Program-made: the position numbers and the translations under genes
NCBI RefSeq assembly: GCF_029227915.1
Contig: NC_079878.1
Span: 7,936,001 to 8,000,000 of the forward strand
Origin: Hydractinia symbiolongicarpus
Taxonomy: Eukaryota > Cnidaria > Hydrozoa > Anthoathecata > Hydractiniidae
DNA length: 64,000 nt
Reading direction: 5' to 3'
The notes under the pieces: generated by a model
Told to the model about the DNA's origin: nothing
The model's database searches: none
What the model saw: the letters and a program-made list of their open reading frames with translations, nothing else
Part shown: positions 46,182 through 58,800 of the stretch, in pieces
Layout: each line of letters opens with the position of its first letter
Numbering within the stretch: the first letter of the stretch is position 1

Positions 46182-46517
46182 AATACACCTTTCCCGAGTT
46201 TTATTCTTTTGATGTGCCGCAACTTTTTCTGTTGAGTTTTGTTAAAAACGGACAACAGATTTGAATTCCTTATCAAAAATGTCATAAACAAAGAAAATTT
46301 CGAAACAATGCAGCAAGTAAACAACCTGCTATTCTAAATTAAAGATTTGTGGCATGTCTAACCTCTTTTTAAAAACAAGGCGGGACATGGTAACTTGAGC
46401 ATTAAGAAGACTTTAACTGTGATATATAACTTCTCAAACTATGCTGAATTCAAATATGGTATTCATATCTTACGAGTTTAAAAAAAGTATGACTCGTGGT
46501 CTCGGGAAAGGTGTATT
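46182..46517. mobile_element. MITE with AATACACCTTTCCCGAG ends, copy 2
   Basis: A perfect 17-bp inverted repeat, AATACACCTTTCCCGAG at 46182-46198 and its complement at 46501-46517. It is about 336 bp and non-coding. The left interior (GATGTGCCGCAACTTTTTC) resembles that of the 19285-19650 copy. It lies about 300 bp beyond the NME8 stop codon. Confidence 0.75.
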
Positions 46518-46824
46518 AAAGCGAACACAAAGAAATAAAAAATGCAACCAATACACTGATTTTGTACTCACAGATTATCATGTTATAAAATTATAATTTA
46601 TTGATATTTATACACAACATTGAAAACATGGATAAGGGTAAGTGTGGTATTTTTGTCTATCGTAGTAGCCAGACACATGAAAAAAGAAACACTTCGTTGC
46701 AATATAAAGCCATATGAATACCATTTATTTGATGCATAGTACCCCAAATTTTTTCGTTTTATACATCGGTCCCCAGAATTAAAAAAAAAAAAAATCATTT
46801 TTAATTTAATTATACAAAACAACT

Positions 46825-49800
46825 TCACGTAGTATCAGATCCTTCGGTAGTTTCCGGTTCTGATTTTATTTCAGTTGGTTCGCGACTAGTCTCTGCGTCT
46901 GTTGTTGTCTCATCACTTGTGGTGGTTTCATCAGCAGTTGTCTCAGCTGCCGTATTTTCGGTCGCACTTGCTTCTGTTACTGACACCTCGGTACCAGTTT
47001 TATCTTCTTCCGAAACTTGTGTTGATTCCCGACTACTCTCGTCGGCTGTAGTGGCATCTTTGTCTTCACTAGTAGACTCAGTTCTCGATTCTTCCCCAGG
47101 TGTTTCACTGTTTTCAATTTGACCTTCTACTTCTGGTGCAGTTGAGTCTACCTGACTGGTCTCTTCACTCTTTTCTTCCTTGGATTCTACAACAGAACGT
47201 TTAGAGAAGACATGAAGCAACAGAAGGGTTCAGCTCGTCCTTAGTACGTAAAGGTCTCCTTCGCCCTGTCACCGGTAGAGGATAGACAGCTACTTAATAA
47301 CGTGGAATTATGTCGGCTCTCCGATCTTTACTGGTTTCCAGCTGGTTGCCAAAATTTTGTACAAATGAAGGTTAGATCTTACGAGGTGTTAACAAAAAGT
47401 TTATAAGGATCAGCAAAAAAAGTTAACTGAAAATACTTAAAAATCGAAATTCGCAAAGTTAAATTTGTTGAATTTGTTAAATACACACCTCCTTGCAATG
47501 CAGTCGTATTACATAAATACGTGATGGTTATATTAAAGGGTACAAAATGTAATTTTTCTGGCGTACATGAAATTCGATTGAGAAAGCGAGAGTTTGCTAC
47601 AGGTGGATGATATTGATGTGCGCAGACGCAAAGAAAACATCAAAACGATGCACATTCTTTTTTCATCACCAAATTTCAAAACGTACACCGTTATAACATG
47701 AAATAGCCAAAATAATTTGTGTGAGAATTAATTCACTGAACTAGATGTGACATACACGTATTTTGGTGCATAAGCAACTACTTATAAAATTCCGAAATAG
47801 CTTTCGTATGAAAAGTATAGAACACAGGCAACTAATTATTTTTAGGGTGTGGTTTTTAAAAGGCATTATCGGACTAAACAATGACTTTGTGTAATTTATT
47901 TCCTGTTCCCTAAAATAACCGGTTGTACTCATTTACGACACAGGCCATTTATTTACATTTGATTTACATAAATATTTAGTCTTGGTGATAGCAGCTAGCA
48001 ATATAGTTATTTTTAAAATATTAAAAAAAAACATGTTCTTTTTTAAAATTTATTTAAAAGTTTAAGGTTTATAATCCGCAATATGAAATGAGACATTCTT
48101 TTTCGTTTTCAAACTACCTTGTTTATTATTGCTTGTGTCATCAGTGGATGCGTCAGCCTCTATATCTTCAGGTGCTGCACTTGTTTTATTAGGTGGAGGG
48201 GTACCTGTGGGTAGCGAAGTTTCAACTTCGTCAGGAGAAGCTACTTCTTTGGCGGAGTCACCAGCTTCAGGGCGAGTAGTAGCGTCAGTATCGGTTTTTT
48301 CTGAATTCTTTGTAGCTTCACCTTCCGGAGCAGCTTCTTGATCTTCACTGCTAGCAGTGACACCGTTTCCGATTGGAGATACATCCTCTGTTTTTGCAGG
48401 TGCAGCGCTATCTTCAGCTTCTTTGGTTGCTACAGACGTAGCTTCAACTCCTGAATCTGGTACAGATTCGGATGCTATTCCATCTCCTGTAAATTATGTA
48501 GAACATATCATAAGTGTTTGTAGAAGTAGCCTGTTTGACAGATTGCAGTATGTGTGACGTTGAATCAAACTTTAGTAACATTTTTAGTTGCATCTTTTCG
48601 AAATTTTAGACGGTCGATGTTAAAAATTATTGGAAATTTCTTACGGGGAGTTTAGAATAAAATGCAAAATTTGCAAATTTTAGTTCTCACAAAAACTTTT
48701 TTCCATGTAGGTTAAGATTCGATGATCACACGTATCGTTGTTAAATTCACCCCTCCTCGAAAATTAAATAATAAAATAAGGGAGGGATAAAAAATAAAAT
48801 AAAAATGTCGTACGTACCTTCAGCTGTTTCCAATATGGCGCCATCTTCCGCTAAATAAGTGAGTTTATATAAATAATTCAACACTCAAGACTTGTAAACA
48901 ACATTACTAACAACATGAATCTGAATCAGCATGACATATGAAGAAGCAGTGTAAAACATAGAAGGAAGTTGAAAATAATTGTTAAAAATATATCCGGCGA
49001 ACAGAACAAAAGAACTTTCGCCATAGTGTTCTTCAAATGTTGTCATGTCTCAAAAACATGAAAATACACGAAACACGTGCTCATTAGTCACGTGAATCTT
49101 TTTAAAATAAAGTCCAGCCAGAAATCATCTTAAAACATTATTAATTTATAAAACACATGGAAATAAACTAAAAATAAACACGTAAACAAAGCTAGAATCG
49201 ATTATAAATTAAAAAAACCTACCAGATGGGTTTTCCGATTTGGATTCTAAAAAGAAAAAGTAATTGTCAAGGTATTAATATTTTTATTTTATTGTATTAT
49301 TAAAATATATATTTTTGATTTTTACATTACATATCCCTTTTTCCCACATGTAAACAATTAAAAGCTAACATTTTGAGAAACTGTAATATATAAATCTTTA
49401 TTTAAGACACTGAAGACATATAAGGCTTAAGTCAAGAACAGAGAACTTGAAAGCATTCCAACCATCGCATTATTTTGGCAATCGTTTTTTACTTATAAAA
49501 TTTCCTCTTTCAAGTTAACAGAAGCATATTCAAAACTTAATGTAACTCAAGAATATAAAACTTCATTACAAGACTTTCTTTTTGTGTTTTTAGGTTTCAG
49601 GATGGAAAGTGGCGCGTGGCCTTGTGATTATGGAGGTCGCTTCGTAATCACAAGGTCTATGGTTCGGCCCACAGCGCAGGCATGTTTAGCAAATGCCTTT
49701 ATCGTAGCTACGGTCCAGTCTATGCCATGTGAGGGAAATTGGAAAGGCAATGCCAGTGTATACTTAATGTATACATTATGAGCACAGGACCCACGTTGAT

Positions 49801-52800
49801 ACCAGTACTGAAGTGGCTACCTATACAAATATTCAGAATAATAATAAAAAAATTAAGAACGCTGAAAGAGAACTTCACAGTCCAGTGTCTCATCTCAAAA
49901 AAGCATATATTTTGCAAGAAATGCCAGACAAGGGAAAAATTTTTTATTAAAGCATAATTTAAAGTTATTAGCCTGAACCAAAAAGATTCACAAATCATTT
50001 TTTATTCAGTTGACAAACCATGATATATCTTTTTACCATATATCTTTTACATGCCAATGTAGATTGCGTTAAAAAAAACTTTATGATATTAAGTAAAAAC
50101 CTTACAATCGAAAAAATATTTTCTGAATTTTCAGATGGTATAAACCTTCCACAGAGCTTTTAAGATGATTCAATATAAGGGCTGTGATCTGAAAATGATG
50201 TGTTACTGAAAGTTTTTTATCGTAACTCTGGTTGGTTGGTTGTCGACTTGGTGAAGGTTGGTGAAAATTAGAAAATAACGTGAAATATAAGAGCAAGTGT
50301 GTTTTGAAGTTTTGAACATTCTTCTGTAAACACCGAAAACATAACAACTAATTTAATATAACTAAAAACTTAAAATGTAGCCATCTGCCTATTGCACTCT
50401 TTGCTTGTTCTTTAAGAAACTCAGGATTTTCAATTTCACAGGAAACAGTAAAAACAACAAGTTTTTGTTAAATAAAATATGAAATAAAAATTGGATTTAT
50501 TTTTATTTAATAATAATTTTTAACAGCAACATAATCCTAAATACATTATTCTCTTTTTAGGTGATTTGCCGAAGCAAAAATTTAGAACTGAAAAAAATTA
50601 ATCTTGCTTGGGTTTTAATAAATGATCTCTAATTTCTTCACTCCAATATAAATTGATGGAAAAAATAAAAAGAAGTAGAAAAACTCCTCCAGCAAATTTG
50701 ACAAATACAATTTTCCTTCAACAATTAGCTAGCTAACATCTTTGTTACAAGACCTCTGTAAAATGGTATATAGCGGCTTGAGCAACAGATTAACCTTTTC
50801 TCTCGAACAGATACACATCACCTCACATAGCTGGTAATATTAAGGCCGCTTTTCACTACAGCGTTTATCGCCGCACGTCACAGCGTTTAAACGTCTGCGC
50901 TGAGGAATGCGGTAAAAAAGACCTTTATGGAAAGCGGCCTTAAAAACGTAAATCCTTGCTCCATTTTTTAAAGACAGTAGCATTACGATCGCCACAAAGT
51001 TAGCTAGTGGTTAGTATATATAAAGAAACAGAGACACTTACCCTTGGATGATAAACACTGCCCCATTTAATTTTGTGAAATAAAGAAGTTCGTCTAAAAT
51101 TTTGAAACGAACAAACTCCTGCCAGCCGATCCTTGAAAGACAATCTGTATGGTTCGAAACTGTTGGAATCTGTTATTTTCCAGAGTGTGAAAATCTAATT
51201 TCACTTTTCAGTTCAGCGTTCTTTATGTTGTTAGACAAATGATGACGAAAAAGAAGAAAAAAACGAAAGAGATGAGTCTGTTGTTATCCGCGCTAAAACC
51301 AGTGAATAATTAACGAGACGAAAAAGATCGTTCAGAGGGGAATACAACAAAGTCATTGTGCTTCAGCAAAATGTATTGTTAAACAGAAAGGTAAAATAAC
51401 ATTACCACAAAATATGACTCTTCATAAAGTTTCTTATTTTAAGAAACCGGGTACAAAGTAAAACTTGAAGTTTACAGTGGAGTTCCCATCAAAATTGTTA
51501 AAAAACAATGCACAAAAGCGTCAAACAGGCAACACTCCTCCGCATCAGCTAAATCGCTACTTTTGTATACGTGTAAAACGTATGAATGACGTTCAAAATT
51601 TTGATGGTCGTACTTTCTAGCGGTTCGCATTATGAAAGCCATGTCCAGGCCCAGGACGGCCCTGAAATTCTGCGTAAATAACGATGCCAACATCAGCAGT
51701 AAATAAGCACATTTTAGGCGTTTGCATCTAACCAAATAACACTGCATCTGACCAAATAACATTGCATATAACCAAAAAACATCAGATTCTAAATTTTAAC
51801 TCTGCTTTGAACATCGATAAGTAAACTATGATAAGTTAAAAATGCACGCATCTGAAAGCCTACTATTATTATCACTATTTTGAATATTTATACAGGATAT
51901 AGCCACTTTAGTGTTAGAAACACTGTTATCAATGTGAGTCCTGTGTTCTGAATGTCTACATTAAGTATACACCGGCATTGCCTACCCAATTTTCATCACA
52001 TGGCATGGGTTGACCCGTAGCTGTGGTAAAGACACTTGCTAAACATGCCCGCGCTGTGGACCGAACCACGGATCTTATGATTATGAAGAGACTACAACAT
52101 AAAAGCTTGTGGAAGCGAACGTCGAAATTTGCAATCTTGTATCAACATACTTTGACTAGGGTTGTTAATTTTAGTGAGACCGCAACTGCATTTTTTGCAT
52201 TTTCAGGGTTTTACGTACCATAAGTTATAAGTAGAGCTTTTGCAACCTAATAGCTGAATAGTAATAACCATGACCGCGTTATTTGATGCAGTCACGAAAA
52301 TCGAAAAAAGAAACTTCGCAAAATAAGTATACGCTAATTAATTTACCTATGACTAATCCGTTTTCATCCAATTGCACATCGGGGAAAAATTCAGATATTA
52401 TTTCCACAGCTTTAGTTTTACTCGAAGTTCCATGGATAGCATTCATCAATTCATCTTTCGCAAACTGTGCGCGCAAACTAAAAAAATACGAGTTTTGTGA
52501 TGAAGTAAATAAAAGAAGACATGGAAAGCCTAAATAAATTATAACATCATTACAAGACTATGAAATAGAGATTGGCAATAACCGGTGGAAATATCCACCG
52601 GATTTTGCGTCTTTGATGAATTGCATTTCACCTCGATTGAATTTTAAAGCTTAAAAAAATTTATAAATGAAAATTAAACTGAATAATAAGGCTGGCTAGC
52701 TGGCTTTTGTTAGGACGTTTACTCAAAATCTACGGTCGTAGCCAAAATTATTCTTGCTTGGGTTTTAATAAATGATCTCTAATTTCTTCACTCCAATATA

Positions 52801-55800
52801 AATTGATGGAAAAAATAAAAAGAAGTAGTTAAGATGCTAATCCAATTAACAAGATTTGTATGTGGCTGAAAAACGTGTATATTATATATTATCTTGACAT
52901 TTTAAAACATATAAAAACAAAAGAAAGCTTTTTGAAGACAATAAAGGAAAGAAAAAACGGACTTACTAACGTCAACACCACAGCTTTTAAAATAATTGTA
53001 GTCACGCTAGCTTAGTTTGTTTCATATTTATTTCTCCGTTACAATTGAGATTTGCGGGAATTTTCTGAAATAATGCTGCGCGCAACCCTTTTGAGCATAA
53101 CAAAGGAAAGACTTTAAGAAAAACATGTCTGCATATTTAAGTCCTGTCAGGTGCATCCAAAAATGAAGATAACACTTCAGAGATAATTGTGCATGATTAT
53201 TTCTGATACGGAAGTGTAGAGAGGTGGGAAATTAAATATGCCGAAATAATGACTTCGTGTAATATTTAGTAGAAGCGATTTTATAAGTGATAACCTTTAT
53301 CAAAACATAAAAGTGAATTTTATAAAACATTTGGCGCTGTTTTAAATCCCGTTTCACTAGCAATTGTTCGTAACCTGATATTTTTAGAAATGATTTAACG
53401 TTTAAATAAAATAGAGAGTGTATATGTACGAGAATACAAATTATCAACATACGAATTAGGGTCGACTTCTTTGGCTTCTTCCGGTTTGGCAGGTCCCATT
53501 AATGTTCTGAAGCCATGCACTGCATCTTCTCGTGATAAGATCAAAAATTGCGTAGGTCCACTAAAGAAATATTAGTAACCTTTTAACTGTGAACCATTCA
53601 AGCAAGGTTGTGAAGAGTCTGCGATAAAAAACGGAAGCTCTGCAAAATTCATTTATTTCGAAATGTCCTTTTTTGAAATAAATTTCTTCAATATTTCGCA
53701 TCTAACTGCTAAAAGGTTGCATCAAATCTATAAGATAATATCCATATACGTCTGTCGCGCAAAATGGTAACGCAAGTAGCGAGACGCACGCAATGCGGTA
53801 TAAAAATATAAAAAAGACGGGAAAACGCGTGGATTTTTACAATGGCCACCGACTACTCTTGTGCAAATGATATTGGTACTTTTATCGCTCGAGTACAAAA
53901 CCAATAACCTCTCTGCTCTCCGCATCACCACGCAAGTTAAGGCTAATCTCTTACTTTGAAACAAGTTTAATTCTGAAAAGCTGTCTAGGAATTTGTACAT
54001 CTTTTTGAAATTTCTTGATTGGCTCTAAGCTTTTGGATTTCAAAGTCCCACTAATTATGCATGACATTATCAAGCAGCCATGACTGAGGTTTTACATTTT
54101 ACAGTTTTAGTAAAGAATATATGATTATAGATGCTTTTATAATTATAATTTCATATTTCTTAATACTTATTACTTTTTATGTATATTTACTTTATAATTA
54201 TAATTTTATATTTACTACTAATAATTATGATTGACAACAGCGATTATTTGTTTAAGAGCTACTTGATAATTTCATAATCTTTGCATAATTAGCGAAACTT
54301 TAAAGCCCTATATCTCAAAAACCAAGAAAAATTTCTGAACAAAATTAAAAAAATTAATAGACAACTTTTCAAGCTCTTTCATATGAAATCAACTTGCTGT
54401 TAATTGGGAGGTAAACTCGAACATTATTACAAACCTGCTCATGTAGTCAGTAAGTTTATTAAAAAACTCTTTTCCGTCATGCTCTTTATAAAACACTGAA
54501 GCTAATTCTTTAGTTAAATTTACTTCCTTTTGAGCGGAAATTTTAAAGCCAGACTCCTTGATCTTTCTTATAATCGCCTCTAAAATTTTTAGAAATAAAG
54601 TATTAATACCGATACCAATCAATACATCCTTAAATAAAAGTATAGTTCACCAAACGTTGTAATTCACAGACCATAGCCAAATACATAGACTAAAGTAGCC
54701 GTGATGTCAAAATAAAATAAACACATCCCTTAAATTGAAATTCAACTATCAGATTTGCAGGAATAATATTTCAAAAACTTTTGTTTTCTCTCAAGTTTAA
54801 GCCTGTTTCTCGCCTGCATTGATGTTGGGCATTATAGCCAGCTATGTTATATAAGGCTTGGTTGTGTTTTTTTGAATAAAAAAAAAGTTACAATGACCAC
54901 ACCTATCCGTTCTGTAATGGGAAGCAAGCTTGCAAGCATAAAAAATACTGACCATGCCCTACTGCGTAGTACCTTACCCCTTTCCTCTTCTTTCTCATAC
55001 ACGTCAGGTTTAATAACAGCCACTGTAGTTTCCATCGGAAACAAAATCTTCATTTCTCTATCGACCTGATCTTCTGACTCCGCTCCATGAAGGGGATTTA
55101 TGTTATCGTCAGGATCGGCAAATTTAACACGTAAACTAAAAGAATCGTCATCATTATTTGTTAAAATATGATGACAATCACCAATGCAATTCTGCTTCAT
55201 GTACGCTCAAATACCTTAGGTTAAATCTTTGCTGAAAAAACATTTTTTCAACAAAAACACATAAAGCAAGGAGAACGAATATTTTAATATATTATTGCCA
55301 CTAGCGACCGAGCCCTTGTTTTCTCAGCTAGAAATATATTTAGAAAGTGAAAACACACAACAGTACAACATAATCGATTCACTGCTCTCAAAATAACCCC
55401 TAACTTTTGAAGCTCAGATCGACTTGTTTTTGGCGAGTTGAGCGTTAAGTAGCTTTCAAAGAATACTTTTGATCAGATTGAGATTGAGATGATATAAACA
55501 TACCTTACTTTGGATGGTTTTCGTGCAAGAGTTTTAGTGTGGTCACCTGCTTCAGTTTGGTCACCTGCTTCAGTTTGGTCACCTGCTTCAGTTTGGTCAC
55601 CTGCTTCAGTTGATTTGACTTCCTTATCTTCTTCTTCTTCTTCTTCTTTTTTTTCTTCTTCTTCACTTAAAAACATTATAAAAGAATTAGTAAATAAATC
55701 ACGGGAAGATTTAACGTCCTTGGGGATTCCATCCTAACGACTGGCTCTTCCTCCCCTCCGACTGTAGTTATGTTACATTACCGCCTGAGATACATATAGC

Positions 55801-58800
55801 ATGCCTCTAACTTTCTTGCCTGCTACACAAGCTGATTAACAGTCAGTAGATGGCACCAACGGGCTGATAACATTACATTCAAAATGCACCGGAGTAAAGG
55901 CCTCGAACATGAAGCCTTATGATTAGAAGCCAAATGCGCTACCATTACACCATCTCCACCTAATCAAAAGTGTAGCACGTATATAACCATCACCCTTTTC
56001 GTCTGTATAATCTCCAGAAGGGTGTTTACTGTAAATAATCTTAGGTTCTAACACAACACATTTAAAAAGAACTCTTCGTCAATTCCTCAAGAACAAACAG
56101 TTTCTTTCAACTCAAATCTCACCACTGTTACACGTGTGTATTGACAAAGGTAAGGTAATCACGTGATACATATAAAAAAGCATATAAAAAAAGGAAATAA
56201 TAAATACGTCGTTTTGGAGGAGTGTTGAAGATCTGTTTCATTCACTTCTTTTTCATTCTTAGTTTCCTCTTCTTCACTGAAATATAGTAAAGTTTTAAAA
56301 TATCGGCATCCCAATTTAACTTAACTTAATAGCAACATAATCTACCTTCTTTCTTCTTCTATTTCATCCACAGGTGCTGTGTTGGGAATAACTTTAGGCC
56401 CTAACATATCTCTCCAGGTTTTAACAGCATCTTCACGAGCCAAACAGAGGGCTAGAGATGGGCCGCTATAAGGAGTAACATAAAAAAGATGACAAACAAA
56501 ACATAGTTGGAAATGTAGACAAAATTAATTTAATATTGTGAACTATGTAGTATTACATTTAAAAGGCGAGCAACTCAACCTTTTTCGCTCAAATGTTTCT
56601 TAATTAAATTAGTGGTTATTTGCCTTGATGTTTCCACTCATTCGTCTTTACTTTATGAAACGGAAGTTATTACGACAGAGTCAAAAGCCTAACAGGTTGT
56701 TGCCCTAGAATATAAAAACTCAAATCTTTTTTCTTTTCTACTAAAGGATTACCTGGTCATGCTGGAGACCAGATTTTCAAAGTAGTCCTGCTCTTTGTGT
56801 TCTGCATAAAATTCTTCCACCTGTTCTCTCGTTAGGTGAACTTCTTTTTGCATTGCGATTAAGAAGCCAGCTTCTTCTATACTTTGAATAATCGACTCTC
56901 TCCTGTTACGTAAAGCATTTGGTCGAACCAAAGCCAATGTTCGTTGAAGTCTTTTTTTCTTTCGTTTTTCGGTAACAACTGGACGGTTAAAATCAGGGAA
57001 GAAAAAAGCTAACTCCCTGGCAGCGCTTTCTCCAGAGTCACAGCTATGGAGAGCGTTTTGAAGTGGATCTGTACCAAACTTTGCTCGTAAACTAAAATAT
57101 AACGACGAACCAACTTTTAATCTCTCCACTAAATGATATATTTCCTCGAAAAGAATACTTAACTCGTTTTCCACTAAATAGTGGAATATAAGGGAATTCA
57201 TTTTCGTGGGAAATCAATTTTGCCAAAATTAGTCCGCGAGAATTATTACTGGGAAATATAATTCCCGTAAGGTATCAGAAAAAATTGACATCGATTTTTT
57301 ACAAGTAAAAGGAAAATCACTTTTAATTATTTTATTTTTTTAATATTATAATAATATTTTATTATTATTTTTTTATTTAGACGAGGCACAAGCATAGAAA
57401 TGCTTCGTGTTCAGCGATACATTTAAATATAGAATACATCTAAAATGCTTTTTTTTTACTATTTTTTATACAATAATTTCATCCAAGATATGTCAGTTAA
57501 AAGGACCAACGAAAAATAATATTTCACTGTTAGTTGGTTTGGTATTGCTTTACCTTTCAGGAGCTTCTTCTTTAGCCATATTAACATCCGCAGGACCAAT
57601 TAAACTTCTGAATTCAGGTATGAGATCTTTACCGATATCTTCACCAGGTTTTGTTACAGCAATTGTCATACAAGGACCACTAGAATAGATTAAAAAACCG
57701 AATTGAAGCCAGAATAATATATCCACTCTAAAGGTTGTGTTTATAAAATTGAAATATATGTCTTTTCACAAATAGGTATATTTGGTACACACCTTGACAT
57801 GAAATCGACGAGCTGCTCAAAATGATCGGTCCCTTCATGTTGTTTGTAAAATTCTGCTGCTTCTTCTCTTGTCAACACGCGTTCCTCTGTACGAAGAACT
57901 TCTAGCCCAGCATTTTTAATCTGTTAATATGTGCAAAGAAAACATTTGCATGTTAATATGAAAATACAATTCGGAACTGGTGCGGGTTTTACGGAAAATA
58001 ATTTGTATAATTTATTTTAGGAAATTAATAATACAAAATATGCCTATCTAAAAATATAAAAGTTATTTAGCCTGATGTCAAGCAAGTTTTAGAATCACCT
58101 TCACAAATGTTTCGAAAAAGGTTCTTTCCTGTGCACGAATATTCTTCGCTAATCGTATTCCTTCAGCATATGGTTAATAATTTTTGAATTATTTTTCAGA
58201 TTCGGCATTAGAAATAAATGTTAATTTTATTTATCACTAGTTAGTAATTGTTTTTAAAAATATAAAAAATAAGCTGGAAAAACATTCGTATTAGAACGAC
58301 AAAAAGAACTCAAATAAAAAATGCTGTCCACCTCTTCAATAATTTGATCAACAAGTCCAGCTTTAACTGCATCAGGTTTTATAATTGCAACTGCCACTTC
58401 TTTCGGAACATCAACTATAAAAACATGAGAATTTAAACATTTCAAATGTTATATTTGTAAATTTATTATATTATATTTTATATTTTATATGTTATTTACA
58501 GTCAAGTGGTTTAGGTAAAATTAGTACATTAATCTGATTGTGAAATTTAAATTATTATTAGTAGTAAAAATTAATATGCTTTAAGTGTTAATTTTTTTTT
58601 TTGTTTTCGTTTCCTATGCATGCATTTAGTAGTTTGGGAAAATGTTTGGAACTAGAAAGCTGACATTCGAATTATTAAACCTTACTCCTAATAAATTACT
58701 TTGCACACTTCAAATAAGCTAGGAAAGTCATAACGTTGAAGCTTTAAAGATGATAAAAAATATTTTCAGACTTTAAAAAAAAATTATATGGCAAATACTA

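Noticed and set aside
46919-48557. Plus-strand Val/Ser-rich ORFs
   Set aside because: They are antisense to the acidic Thr/Ser-rich NME8 tail exons, whose splice sites and phases are consistent.
51040-51075. Possible small NME8 exon with a GTAAGT donor
   Set aside because: The only nearby acceptor gives a phase that does not match the flanking exons.
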